Shown here: piece by piece, positions 15,429 to 23,625 of the stretch
Numbering within the stretch: the stretch's first letter is position 1
Layout of the letters: every line of letters begins with the position of its first letter
Assembly: GCF_029893365.1 (NCBI RefSeq)
Contig: NZ_JARXUZ010000001.1
Span: 2,852,001 to 2,916,000, forward strand
Direction of reading: 5' to 3'
DNA: 64,000 nt
Source of the DNA: Cryobacterium sp. CG_9.6
Lineage (GTDB): Bacteria; Actinomycetota; Actinomycetes; Actinomycetales; Microbacteriaceae
The notes under the pieces: model-generated
Seen by the model: only the letters and a program-made list of their open reading frames with translations
Databases searched by the model: none
Told to the model about the DNA's origin: nothing
Program-made: the position numbers and the translations under genes

Positions 15429-15581
15429 GACCGCGCTCCGCCGCGGGGTTCCGCCTTACTCCGAAGCCCCCCACGGAATGGCTCCTCAACCACCATTAGC
15501 GCGCGAAATCACTGGGGAATTCGGTTTATCTCGGTCGACCTCGGGCCACGGTGGTTTGTCTGGGTAATGTTCCCGCACGTT

Positions 15582-15626
15582 CTTTTAATCCTTGGGTCGT
15601 CGGTTCGAGCCCGACGGGGCCCACAA
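15582..15626. repeat. attR: 45-bp direct repeat of tRNA-Lys 3' half
   Basis: This stretch is identical to 3549-3593. It holds the anticodon loop, T arm and acceptor 3' strand of tRNA-Lys without the 5' half, so it is not a functional tRNA. Confidence 0.95.
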
Positions 15627-15718
15627 ATGAAATATGCGCATGTGGCGCAGCAGAAGTTGGTACGGTGCACGTGTGGCGGCGGCACGGCTGTCCACGGTGA
15701 TCAAGGGAGATCCCGCAC

Positions 15719-17389
15719 ATGCTGTCGTACTCGCAGACCCTGTCAAGCCAGCCACTTCTCGAATCGACCATCGGCGATCACTTTGAACAGACCGTGGCGC
15801 GGTTTCCGCATCGGGATGCCCTGATTGAGGTTGCCACCGACAGGCAGTGGACCTACACGGAGTTGAACGCCGCCGTCGATGAGTGCGCCCGTGGCCTCCT
15901 GGCATTGGGGCTGAAGCGCGGCGATCGGGTGGGGATCTGGTCACCCAACTGCGCCGAGTGGACAATCGTTCAGTATGCGACTGCCAAGATCGGCGCGATC
16001 CTGGTGAACGTGAACCCCGCCTTCCGCCTGACAGAGCTGGAATATGTCATTCGGCAGTGCGGCATGCGCATGCTCATCTCCGCACCGTCCGACAAAAACA
16101 GTGACTACCCGAGCATGGCCCGCGACGCACTCGCCAGCTGCAGCGAACTGCGGGAACTCGTTTTCCTGTCCGATGATGGCGGAGCCGGCCAGCCGGGCGA
16201 GTTCAGCTATGACGCAGTGGTGACCGCCGGACAGGCTATTTCACCACTCGACCTGCGAGACCGCATGGACGAGCTGAGTTCGAGTGACCCGATCAATCTG
16301 CAGTACACATCGGGAACGACCGGGTTTCCGAAGGGCGCCACACTCACCCACCGCAACATTCTGAACAACGGCTACTTTATTGGCGAGCTTCTCCAGTACA
16401 CCGAAAAAGACCGGGTCGTCCTTCCGGTGCCGTTTTATCACTGCTTTGGAATGGTCATCGGTAACCTCAATGTGTATTCGCATGGGGCTGCCGCGATCAT
16501 TCCGGGGCGCGGCTTCACGGCATCCGCTGCGCTGCAAGCGGTTCAGGATCACGGTGGAACCTCGCTGTATGGGGTCCCCACCATGTTCATGGCCGAGCTG
16601 GCACTGCCCGACTTTGCCGACTACGACCTGTCGACACTGCGCACGGGTGTGATGGCAGGATCAACCTGCCCGGTCGCCGTCATGACGCGTGTGATCAAGG
16701 AGATGAATATGGTGGATGTGGCCATCTGTTATGGGATGACCGAGACCTCGCCGGTGTCGACGATGACGCGCAGCGACGATACGGTTGCACGCCGCACCTC
16801 GACCGTGGGGCGCACGATGCCGCATCTGGAGAACAAGATTGTTAATCCCCTGACCGGCGACACCGTGGAGCGGGACGAAATCGGTGAGCTGTGCACCCGG
16901 GGGTACAGCGTGATCTCGGGCTACTGGAACGAGCCAGACAAGACCCGGGAAGCCATTGACGAGGAGAGTTGGATTCACACGGGTGACCTCGCCAGCATGG
17001 ATGCCGAGGGGTACATCACCGTGGAAGGACGCATCAAGGACATGGTGATTCGCGGGGGCGAAAACATCTATCCCCGCGAGATTGAGGAATTCCTTTACCG
17101 CCACCCGTCAATCCACGACGTGCAGGTGATTGGTGTGCCCGACGAGAAGTACGGCGAGGAGCTGATGGCCTGCATCATCCTGAAGCCGGGCGTCGACACG
17201 GTAACCGCCGAAGACCTCGCCGCGTTCTGCCACGGGCGCCTGGCGCACTTCAAGGTGCCGCGGTACACCGACGTTCGAGAGGCGTTTCCGCTCACCGTAT
17301 CGGGCAAGATTCGCAAGATCGACATGCGGAACGAAGCTATCGCCCGCTTCGCCAGCGCCAGCGTGGAATCCGAGCAGACGATCGTTTAG
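15719..17389 (+). CDS. Acyl-CoA synthetase (AMP-binding, FadD-like)
   Basis: This 556-residue adenylate-forming enzyme should activate medium- or long-chain fatty acids to acyl-CoA. Visible motifs are the P-loop-like YTSGTTGFPKGATLTH (~residues 195-210), the acyl-binding FYHCFGMVIGNL, the A5 motif ICYGMTETSP, the hinge region (GDLASMDAEGYITVEGRIKD) and the C-terminal catalytic lysine in LTVSGKIRKIDMR. Length is normal. AAGGGAGA precedes the ATG. Its stop overlaps the stop of the convergent DUF445 gene by four bases. Substrate chain length cannot be read from sequence. Confidence 0.88.
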   Translation: MLSYSQTLSSQPLLESTIGDHFEQTVARFPHRDALIEVATDRQWTYTELNAAVDECARGLLALGLKRGDRVGIWSPNCAEWTIVQYATAKIGAILVNVNPAFRLTELEYVIRQCGMRMLISAPSDKNSDYPSMARDALASCSELRELVFLSDDGGAGQPGEFSYDAVVTAGQAISPLDLRDRMDELSSSDPINLQYTSGTTGFPKGATLTHRNILNNGYFIGELLQYTEKDRVVLPVPFYHCFGMVIGNLNVYSHGAAAIIPGRGFTASAALQAVQDHGGTSLYGVPTMFMAELALPDFADYDLSTLRTGVMAGSTCPVAVMTRVIKEMNMVDVAICYGMTETSPVSTMTRSDDTVARRTSTVGRTMPHLENKIVNPLTGDTVERDEIGELCTRGYSVISGYWNEPDKTREAIDEESWIHTGDLASMDAEGYITVEGRIKDMVIRGGENIYPREIEEFLYRHPSIHDVQVIGVPDEKYGEELMACIILKPGVDTVTAEDLAAFCHGRLAHFKVPRYTDVREAFPLTVSGKIRKIDMRNEAIARFASASVESEQTIV

Positions 17390-18681
17390 AACAGGCTGGA
17401 GACGCCCTGGGCCACGGCGTAAATGGTGAGACCGGCCAGCGAACCCACGATGGTGCCGTTGATGCGGATGAACTGGAGGTCCCTCCCCACCTGGAGCTCG
17501 ATTTTGGCCGATGTCTCCGCCGAGTCCCAACGCTCCACCGTCTCGGTGATCACTCCGGCAATTTCGTGCCCGTAGTTCTGCACGAGCGTCGTCACCGAAT
17601 CCACGAGCCACCGGTCGAGGCGAGCGCCCAGGGCAGTGTCCTGCTCCAACCGCGTGCCGAAGTCCGTCAGGGTGTCGCGGATGCCACGGCGCACCGCACT
17701 CTGCGGGTCGTCGAGAGCCGTAACGAACGATGCCTTCACGGACTCCCAGGTTTCCCCCGCGAACTCGCGCAGCCGCGGACTGTCGAGCAGCCCCGCTTTG
17801 AGAGATTCCACACGTTGAATCATGATGGGCTCGTGTTGCAGGTCGTCCATGACCTCACCGAGGTAGCGGTCAATCGCCTGTCGCACGGGATGCGTCGGCT
17901 GGGCGCGAACACCCTCCACGAAGGCAATCACCTCCCGGTAGGCCCTGTCGTCCACCAGTTTGTCGACAAATCCGGGCATCCAGCTGGGCAATCGGGCCGA
18001 CACCGCTCGGCCGAAGGCCTCCGGGTGAGCACGCAGCCACCCGTCGGCACGGTCTAGAAGCAGGTCGACACCTGCATGCTGCTGACCGTTGGACACGAGA
18101 CGCTCCCCCACCCGGCCGATGCTCGGGCCCCACTCCGGCGCCACGAGGTGTTCCCGTGCCAGCGACTCAATCAAACTCCTAATCGCGTCGTCATCCAGCA
18201 GCTCCACCACTCCGCGAGCGCCACTCGATAGTTCGGTGCTGAGACGCTCGGCGTTGTGGGGCACGGCCAGCCAGTGGCCCACACGGCGGGAAATTCCCAC
18301 GGACTCCAGTTTGCCGCGCACCACAGACTCGGCGAGAAAATTAGCTTCCACAAACTCACCGAGGCTCGCACCAATCTCGTTCTTGCGCGTGGCGATGATG
18401 TTCGTGTGCGGAATGCGCAGCCCCAACGGATACCGAAACAGGGCCGTGACGGCGAACCAGTCGGCCAGGGCACCCACCATGCCGCCCTCGGCCGCCGCCC
18501 GCACGAAGGCGAGCCACGGGTATCGGTCCTGCAGGGCGAACGACACCGTGAAAATGACGGCCATTAGCACGAGCAGTCCGGCCGCGAGCCGCTTCATACC
18601 GGTGAGCGCACGGCCGCGTTCGGCGTCTTGGGGTGAGAGGGCCGCGGCATCCGCTGCCCGCGTGTGCGTGGTGGTCATCAA
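17386..18681 (-). CDS. DUF445 family membrane protein
   Basis: This 431-residue protein has a TM helix at ~residues 33-50 (AAGLLVLMAVIFTVSFAL), the DUF445 signature AAAEGGMVGALADWFAVTALFRYPLGLRIPHT just after it, a long amphipathic helical middle, and a C-terminal TM hairpin (LQFIRINGTIVGSLAGLTIYAV). Function is not established in the family; a membrane-tethered role is likely. It is convergent with the acyl-CoA synthetase gene and followed upstream by the epimerase gene on the same strand. Confidence 0.85.
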   Translation of the reverse strand: MMTTTHTRAADAAALSPQDAERGRALTGMKRLAAGLLVLMAVIFTVSFALQDRYPWLAFVRAAAEGGMVGALADWFAVTALFRYPLGLRIPHTNIIATRKNEIGASLGEFVEANFLAESVVRGKLESVGISRRVGHWLAVPHNAERLSTELSSGARGVVELLDDDAIRSLIESLAREHLVAPEWGPSIGRVGERLVSNGQQHAGVDLLLDRADGWLRAHPEAFGRAVSARLPSWMPGFVDKLVDDRAYREVIAFVEGVRAQPTHPVRQAIDRYLGEVMDDLQHEPIMIQRVESLKAGLLDSPRLREFAGETWESVKASFVTALDDPQSAVRRGIRDTLTDFGTRLEQDTALGARLDRWLVDSVTTLVQNYGHEIAGVITETVERWDSAETSAKIELQVGRDLQFIRINGTIVGSLAGLTIYAVAQGVSSLF

Positions 18682-18686
18682 CCGAC

Positions 18687-19649
18687 TCAGGCCGTGAAAC
18701 CCGAGTGACGGATGCCCCAGCGCACGGTGAACGTTTCCCCCGGCACGAGCCAGCGCAGGCCCGCACCGGAGTTGAAGGCATCGGCGGGTGCGGTCATCGG
18801 TTCGATGGCCACGGCCTGACCCGGAACGGGGGCGTCGCTGCCGTCGGTGTGGCTGCCGCTGCGGGTGGGGAAGATTCGCGGGGTGAACACCTGCACGTAG
18901 CGCATGCTCTCGTCGCCCCAGAGGGTGAGCGCGCGGCCGTCGGGGGCCGTAAGCGAGTGCTCACCGCGACCATCCGGACTGGGCACGGCACCGAAGCCGT
19001 CATCGAGATCCAGGTCACCGACTCGAACGCCCGTCCGCAGGTCGAACGGCGTAGCGTGCACGGGCGACTCCCCCACGGGATTCAGGCGATCATCCACGTC
19101 CAGATGAGTCTCGGCAGAGACGCGCAGCACGAGGTCTTCGGTAGGAACGTCACCGATCTTGAGGTAGGGGTGCGCACCGACCGCCACCGGGGCATCCGCT
19201 GCACCGGTGTTCTGCACCGTGTGCGTCACGTCAAGCCCGTCATCGACGAGGGCATAGGTGACCTCGGTCTGCAGCTGGAAGGGGTAACCGGACTGCGCAA
19301 AAACCGGGGCCCCGAGCGTGACCGACGAACTCGTGCGCGACACCAGACGATACGGAGCGAAACGCAGCAGGCCGTGGATCGCGTTGGACCGGGCGGGCTC
19401 TGTGAGGGCGAGCTGGTGACGCACACCATTTTGCGTCCAGACGCCGTCCCTGATGCGATTGGGCCAGGGCATGAGCACAATTCCCGCGCCCATCGGCGGC
19501 TGCACATCCGCCGGAAAGTGTTCCACCAGATCTATGCCGTTGAGGGCATACGAACGGATGCCGGCGGCAACCTCGGTGATGGTGGCCCGCGCCCGCCCGC
19601 CGGGGCCGTCGGCCATGAGTTCGAATTGGGTTCCTGTTGCTGCTCGCAT
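18687..19649 (-). CDS. galM: Aldose 1-epimerase (GalM-like)
   Basis: This 320-residue beta-sandwich mutarotase should interconvert alpha- and beta-anomers of galactose or glucose. Family landmarks are MPWPNRIRDGVW, the catalytic His regions in NAIHGLLRF and VAVGAHPYLKIG, and the late Glu segment AVAIEPMTAPADAFNSG. It lies directly downstream of the DeoR regulator with a nine-base gap, divergent from galT-galK, so it fits a galactose utilisation cluster. Confidence 0.85.
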   Translation of the reverse strand: MRAATGTQFELMADGPGGRARATITEVAAGIRSYALNGIDLVEHFPADVQPPMGAGIVLMPWPNRIRDGVWTQNGVRHQLALTEPARSNAIHGLLRFAPYRLVSRTSSSVTLGAPVFAQSGYPFQLQTEVTYALVDDGLDVTHTVQNTGAADAPVAVGAHPYLKIGDVPTEDLVLRVSAETHLDVDDRLNPVGESPVHATPFDLRTGVRVGDLDLDDGFGAVPSPDGRGEHSLTAPDGRALTLWGDESMRYVQVFTPRIFPTRSGSHTDGSDAPVPGQAVAIEPMTAPADAFNSGAGLRWLVPGETFTVRWGIRHSGFTA

Positions 19650-19658
19650 ACTCCTAGC

Positions 19659-20477
19659 CTATTCCGGCTGCAGCACCGTGAGGCCGGTCTCCCGAAGCTC
19701 GTGGAGCGCGGCCGGGTCTGCGGCAGCGTCGGTGATGAGGGTATCGAAGGCGCCGAGCTCTCCCACAAGGCCCAGATGTACCTGGCCGAGCTTAGATCCG
19801 TCAGCCACAACGATGGAGCGCTCGGCTGCGGCGAGCATGAGGGCCTTCACGCCAGCCTCGGGCAGGTTAATGTTCGTCACGCCGCGCTGCACATCCACCC
19901 CGTTACAGCCGATGAAGGCAAGATCCGCGTGCATTTGGCTGAGCACTGTTCCGGCGAGCGGCTCCACGAGCGAGTGTTGCAGCGGCCGCAGCGACCCGCC
20001 CGTGACGATCACCGTGAACCGGGGAATGGCCGGCTCCAGCTCCAAGGCGATGCTGAGTCCGTTGGTGATGACCACGACGTCGCGCAGGTCGACGCGCTCC
20101 CGCAGTGCTTTCGCGATGGCAAGGGTGGTCGTGCCCACGTCGAGAATCACGCTCTGGCCGTTCTGCACGAGCGCCGCGGCCAGTCGACCAATCTCGTGCT
20201 TGGGCACCACGGATGCCGCAAGCGCCTCCTCAAAAGAAAACTCACGCTCGGGCCGTCCCACCGCTCCGGCGCCCGCCGCGTGCGCTGGCACCGCGCCGCC
20301 GTGCACCCGCCGCGCCAACCCCGTGACCACGAGCGCGTCGAGGTCGGCTCGTGCCGTCACCCCGGACACAGCAAAAGCTGCCCGCAGTTCACTCACCCGC
20401 ACGAAGCCGCGCTCCGCGAGCATCGTGACAATCTGCTCGCGGCGCCGGTGGGCGGGAATGGGCTCGCGAGTGGTCAT
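19659..20477 (-). CDS. DeoR-family transcriptional regulator of the galactose cluster
   Basis: This repressor of about 272 residues has an N-terminal winged helix (RREQIVTMLAERGFVRVSELRAAFAVSGVTARADLDAL) and a C-terminal sugar-phosphate-sensing domain (ILDVGTTTLAIAKALRE, VVITNGLSIALEL, IGCNGVDVQRG, VVADGSKLGQVH). I chose the ATG giving MTTREPIP; a GTG six codons upstream is possible. It is divergent from galT, and a 19-bp palindrome lies in the shared promoter. It probably responds to a galactose-derived phosphate. Confidence 0.85.
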   Translation of the reverse strand: MTTREPIPAHRRREQIVTMLAERGFVRVSELRAAFAVSGVTARADLDALVVTGLARRVHGGAVPAHAAGAGAVGRPEREFSFEEALAASVVPKHEIGRLAAALVQNGQSVILDVGTTTLAIAKALRERVDLRDVVVITNGLSIALELEPAIPRFTVIVTGGSLRPLQHSLVEPLAGTVLSQMHADLAFIGCNGVDVQRGVTNINLPEAGVKALMLAAAERSIVVADGSKLGQVHLGLVGELGAFDTLITDAAADPAALHELRETGLTVLQPE

Positions 20478-20513
20478 GCACCTATCTTCACTCACTTGTC
20501 ATTGCTTTTCAAT

Positions 20514-20532
20514 ACGAAACCACTGGTTTCGT
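20514..20532. promoter_or_regulatory. Operator palindrome of the galactose cluster
   Basis: ACGAAACCA-C-TGGTTTCGT is a perfect 9+1+9 palindrome in the 84-base gap between the DeoR-type regulator and galT. Its position suits repression of both divergent units. Confidence 0.6.
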
Positions 20533-20561
20533 TTGAGCAAATTTGATAACGTGGCAGGGCC

Positions 20562-21716
20562 ATGACAAACCCCATACCCGCAACACCGTTCGTTGCCGAC
20601 GAGACCATCGCCCGTCACCCGCATTCCCTCGCCGACGGCCGCGACCTGATCTACTTCGATGATCCCGACACCACCCTGTCGCCCGAGCGATCGATCGACA
20701 CGCGCGCCCCGGAATCTCGCCCGCAGACCGCGCGCATGCGCCAGGACCCGCTCACCGGAGAGTGGGTCTCCATTGCCTCGAACCGACAGAACCGCGTGTT
20801 CCTTCCGCCGGCCCACCTCGACCCGCTCGCCCCCGCGACCCCCGAGAACCCCTCCGAAATTCCGAGCAACTATGACGTGGCGGTGTTCGAGAACAAGTCG
20901 CCCTCGTTCGGCCCTCTTCTGACGGATGCCGACGCTCCCGCTGGCCTTGACGACCTCGCCTCCATCGGGCTGGGTCGCAGCCGCACGTCCGTCGGCCGGT
21001 GTGAGGTGGTGTGTTTCAGCCCTGAAAATGAGGGGTCGTTCGCGAGCCTGTCGGTCACACGGGCGCGCACGGTGATCGAAGCCTGGGCAGAACGAACGTA
21101 TGCACTTTCGAGCATGCCCGGCATTGAGCAGGTCTTCCCGTTTGAAAACCGCGGGGAGGCCATTGGCGTCACCCTGCGGCATCCGCACGGTCAGATTTAT
21201 AGTTACCCCTATGTCACGCCCCGCACGCTGCGCGTGATCGACTCCCTCGAACGCTACGGACCCACGCTGTTCGCCGACATTTTGGCCAGCGAACAGGCCT
21301 CGGACCGCGTTATTTTGCAGGGCGAACACTGGACCGCCTTCGTTCCGTTCGCGGCGCGCTGGCCCATCGAGGTGCACATGCTCCCGAATCGCCAGCTCCC
21401 CGATTTCGCCGCCACCACGCTGGCGGAGCGAGACGAACTTGCGGTGTTGTACCGCCGACTGCTGCGCGGGATCGATGCCATTTACGACACCCCCACGCCC
21501 TATATCGCGGCCTGGCATCAGGCCCCGATTAGCACCCACCGAGACGAGATTCGCCTCATGCTGCAGGTGACCAGCCCGCGCCGCGCCGCGGACAAGCTCA
21601 AGTATCTGGCTGGCTCCGAAGCCGCCATGGGTGCGTGGATCGGCGACGTCACCCCCGAGAACGCCGCCCAGACCATCCGCGCCGCCATTGACCGCGCCGA
21701 CGCTCTGGAGGCCTGA
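20562..21716 (+). CDS. galT: Galactose-1-phosphate uridylyltransferase
   Basis: This 384-residue Leloir-pathway enzyme exchanges UMP between UDP-glucose and galactose-1-phosphate. The active-site H-P-H is in LRHPHGQIYSYPYV, with the N-terminal block RQDPLTGEWVSIASNRQNR and the VPFAARWPIEVHMLP segment typical of the family. Length is normal. It is the first gene of a two-gene unit with galK, whose ATG follows one base after the galT stop. No UDP-galactose epimerase lies nearby. Confidence 0.93.
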   Translation: MTNPIPATPFVADETIARHPHSLADGRDLIYFDDPDTTLSPERSIDTRAPESRPQTARMRQDPLTGEWVSIASNRQNRVFLPPAHLDPLAPATPENPSEIPSNYDVAVFENKSPSFGPLLTDADAPAGLDDLASIGLGRSRTSVGRCEVVCFSPENEGSFASLSVTRARTVIEAWAERTYALSSMPGIEQVFPFENRGEAIGVTLRHPHGQIYSYPYVTPRTLRVIDSLERYGPTLFADILASEQASDRVILQGEHWTAFVPFAARWPIEVHMLPNRQLPDFAATTLAERDELAVLYRRLLRGIDAIYDTPTPYIAAWHQAPISTHRDEIRLMLQVTSPRRAADKLKYLAGSEAAMGAWIGDVTPENAAQTIRAAIDRADALEA

Positions 21717-21717
21717 C

Positions 21718-22884
21718 ATGACCGATCTGCAGCAGGCCACGGCCGCCGGCTTTAAGAGTCGATTCGCGCACGCACCGGATGGTCTCTGGTCCGCTCCCGG
21801 CCGGGTGAACCTCATTGGCGAACACACCGACTACAACGACGGCTTCGTGTTTCCGTTCGCCATTGATCGGCGCACCGTTGTGGCACTGCGCCTCCGCAGC
21901 GACCGGCTCATTCGCGTGGCCAGCTCGTTTGCCGAGGACGCCGTTGAGCTCTCGCTTGATCACCTTGTGCCCGAGAACCTGCACGGCTGGTCGGCCTACC
22001 CGCTCGGTGTGGCGTGGGCGCTCGGCGAATTCGGTGCCGACCTCACCCACGTGCCGGGTTTTGAGGTCTTCATCGATTCCGACGTTCCGATCGGCGCGGG
22101 ACTCTCCTCCTCGGCCGCCATTGAAAGCGCTGTCGCCGTGGCGCTCAACGAGGTGTGGGGCCTTGATCTCGACCGCCCCACGCTGGCCCGGGTGGGTCAG
22201 CTCGCCGAGAACCGTGCCGTCGGCGCTCCCACGGGCATCATGGACCAGTCCGCGTCGTTGCTCGGTGAAGCGGATGCCGCCGTGTTCCTCGATTGCCGCA
22301 CCCTCGACGCCGAGATCATTCCACTGGGCTTTGACGCTGCCGGACTGGACCTGCTCATCATCGACACGAATGTGAGCCACGACCATGCCACCGGCGGGTA
22401 CGCCGACCGCCGGGCCTCCTGCGAGGCGGGCGCCGCCGCGCTCGGTGTGGGCTCACTGCGCGATCTGTCGGAAGCAGATCTGCCGCGGGCCGCCACCCTT
22501 CTCGACGACGAGACCTTCCGCCGCGTGCGGCACATCGTCACCGAGAACCAGCGCGTGCTTGACACCGTGCGCACGCTGCGCGACCTCGGGCCCACCGCTA
22601 TCGGTGCGCTACTCGACACCTCTCACGTGTCGATGCGGGACGACTTTGAGATCTCCGTGCCGCAGCTCGACCTCGCCGTGGTCACCTCCCGCGAAGCCGG
22701 AGCGATTGGGGCGCGGATGACCGGGGGCGGCTTTGGCGGGGCGGCCATCGCCCTCACGCCCCGCGAGCTGATCCCCGCGGTGCGGTCCGCCGTCTCCGAG
22801 GCCTTCGCCAGTGCTGGATATGTCGCTCCCGACATGTTCGTCGTTCGCGCCTCCGACGGGGCGAGGCGCGACACCGCCGCCTAA
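21718..22884 (+). CDS. galK: Galactokinase
   Basis: This 388-residue GHMP kinase phosphorylates galactose at C1. The galactokinase signature GRVNLIGEHTDYNDG is near residue 25, the ATP-binding loop is PIGAGLSSSAAIE, and the C-terminal glycine-rich motif is ARMTGGGFGGAAIAL. The ATG is one base past the galT stop, indicating coupled translation. Together with galT and the epimerase it forms a galactose catabolic cluster. Confidence 0.95.
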   Translation: MTDLQQATAAGFKSRFAHAPDGLWSAPGRVNLIGEHTDYNDGFVFPFAIDRRTVVALRLRSDRLIRVASSFAEDAVELSLDHLVPENLHGWSAYPLGVAWALGEFGADLTHVPGFEVFIDSDVPIGAGLSSSAAIESAVAVALNEVWGLDLDRPTLARVGQLAENRAVGAPTGIMDQSASLLGEADAAVFLDCRTLDAEIIPLGFDAAGLDLLIIDTNVSHDHATGGYADRRASCEAGAAALGVGSLRDLSEADLPRAATLLDDETFRRVRHIVTENQRVLDTVRTLRDLGPTAIGALLDTSHVSMRDDFEISVPQLDLAVVTSREAGAIGARMTGGGFGGAAIALTPRELIPAVRSAVSEAFASAGYVAPDMFVVRASDGARRDTAA

Positions 22885-23040
22885 CACCGTGGGCCCGCCG
22901 TGGCGCGACACCGGCGCTGGAGAACGTGGGCGCGCATGGGCAGAGCGCGACAGCGATACCTGAGAGCGCGGGCGTCCCGGAGGCTGCTCCGGCCCGAATC
23001 ACCCGTTGCGCCGGGAGAACGCACCGATAGGCTGGCGCCT

Positions 23041-23580
23041 ATGACTGCCGATCCCGCCGCACGCTTCATCACCCTTCCTCACGCGCCCGCACCCCGGGTG
23101 GCCGACACCGCCTTCGTAGCGCCCGGAGCCGTGCTCGTGGGCAATGTCACCCTCGAAGACAACGCGAGCGTTTGGTACAACGCGGTGTTGCGCGCTGAGT
23201 TGGAGCCCATCACCATCGGCGTGGGGTCAAACCTGCAGGACAACGTGTCCTGTCACGTGGACACCGGCTTTCCGCTGACCGTCGGTCGCAACGTGTCGGT
23301 CGGGCACGGCGCCGTGCTGCACGGTTGCACCCTGGAAGATGGTGTTCTGGTGGGTATGTCGGCCACGGTCCTGAACGGCGCCGTTATCGGTGCAGGCTCT
23401 CTGGTTGCCGGGGGCGCGGTGGTGCTGGAAGGCGCGATCATTCCGCCAGGGTCACTGGTGGCCGGTGTTCCGGCGAAGGTTCGTCGTGCTCTCAGCGACG
23501 AGGAGATTGCCGGCCTACTCCACAACGCCGAAAACTACCTGGAACACGTAGCTCTGCACCGCGCAGCCCTCGCCCTCTAG
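23041..23580 (+). CDS. Gamma-carbonic anhydrase family protein (left-handed beta-helix)
   Basis: This 180-residue hexapeptide-repeat protein has LbH turns from about residue 25 (VLVGNVTLEDNASVWYNAVL) to 150, with putative zinc-ligand histidines in NVSCHVDTG and GHGAVLHGC. Such proteins form trimers with interfacial metal sites; only some have proven carbonic anhydrase activity. The ATG giving MTADPAARF fits the family N-terminus; the longer upstream reading frame is Arg-rich and unlike the family. It is followed by the long repeat array. Confidence 0.85.
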   Translation: MTADPAARFITLPHAPAPRVADTAFVAPGAVLVGNVTLEDNASVWYNAVLRAELEPITIGVGSNLQDNVSCHVDTGFPLTVGRNVSVGHGAVLHGCTLEDGVLVGMSATVLNGAVIGAGSLVAGGAVVLEGAIIPPGSLVAGVPAKVRRALSDEEIAGLLHNAENYLEHVALHRAALAL

Positions 23581-23625
23581 CCCGCCCTCGCGCGCCGCGC
23601 GGCGCTGCGATCCCCCCTCCCCTTC

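Larger units (their letters stand above)
3549..15626. mobile_element. 12-kb integrative element in tRNA-Lys
   Basis: A 45-bp perfect direct repeat (3549-3593 and 15582-15626) places the boundaries. The left copy keeps the tRNA gene intact and the right copy is a displaced 3' half. The interval carries a tyrosine integrase, an Xis-like HTH protein, a serine recombinase, a primase-helicase with an HGG-type zinc protein, many small unknown ORFs on one strand, and cargo near both ends (nucleotidyltransferase pair, DNA glycosylase with controller protein). Several stretches have visibly lower GC than the flanks. I see no relaxase, type IV secretion, capsid, portal or large terminase gene, so I favour a phage satellite or mobilisable island over an ICE or full prophage. 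Confidence 0.9.

Noticed and set aside
14462..15489. Classical type II restriction-modification system
   Set aside because: A controller protein is present, but no methyltransferase (no DPPY/PC motif) or nuclease motif is found in any frame between 13.2 and 15.7 kb.
15582..15626. Second tRNA-Lys gene
   Set aside because: Only the 3' half is present; no D arm or 5' acceptor strand, so it is the attR duplicate.
3549..15626. Integrative conjugative element or complete prophage
   Set aside because: No relaxase, coupling protein, type IV secretion, portal, capsid, tail or lysis proteins recognised within the att boundaries.
22900..23040. 47-residue extension of the gamma-CA-like protein
   Set aside because: The extension is almost entirely Arg/Ala/Leu and unlike family N-termini; the ATG at 23041 fits the family start.
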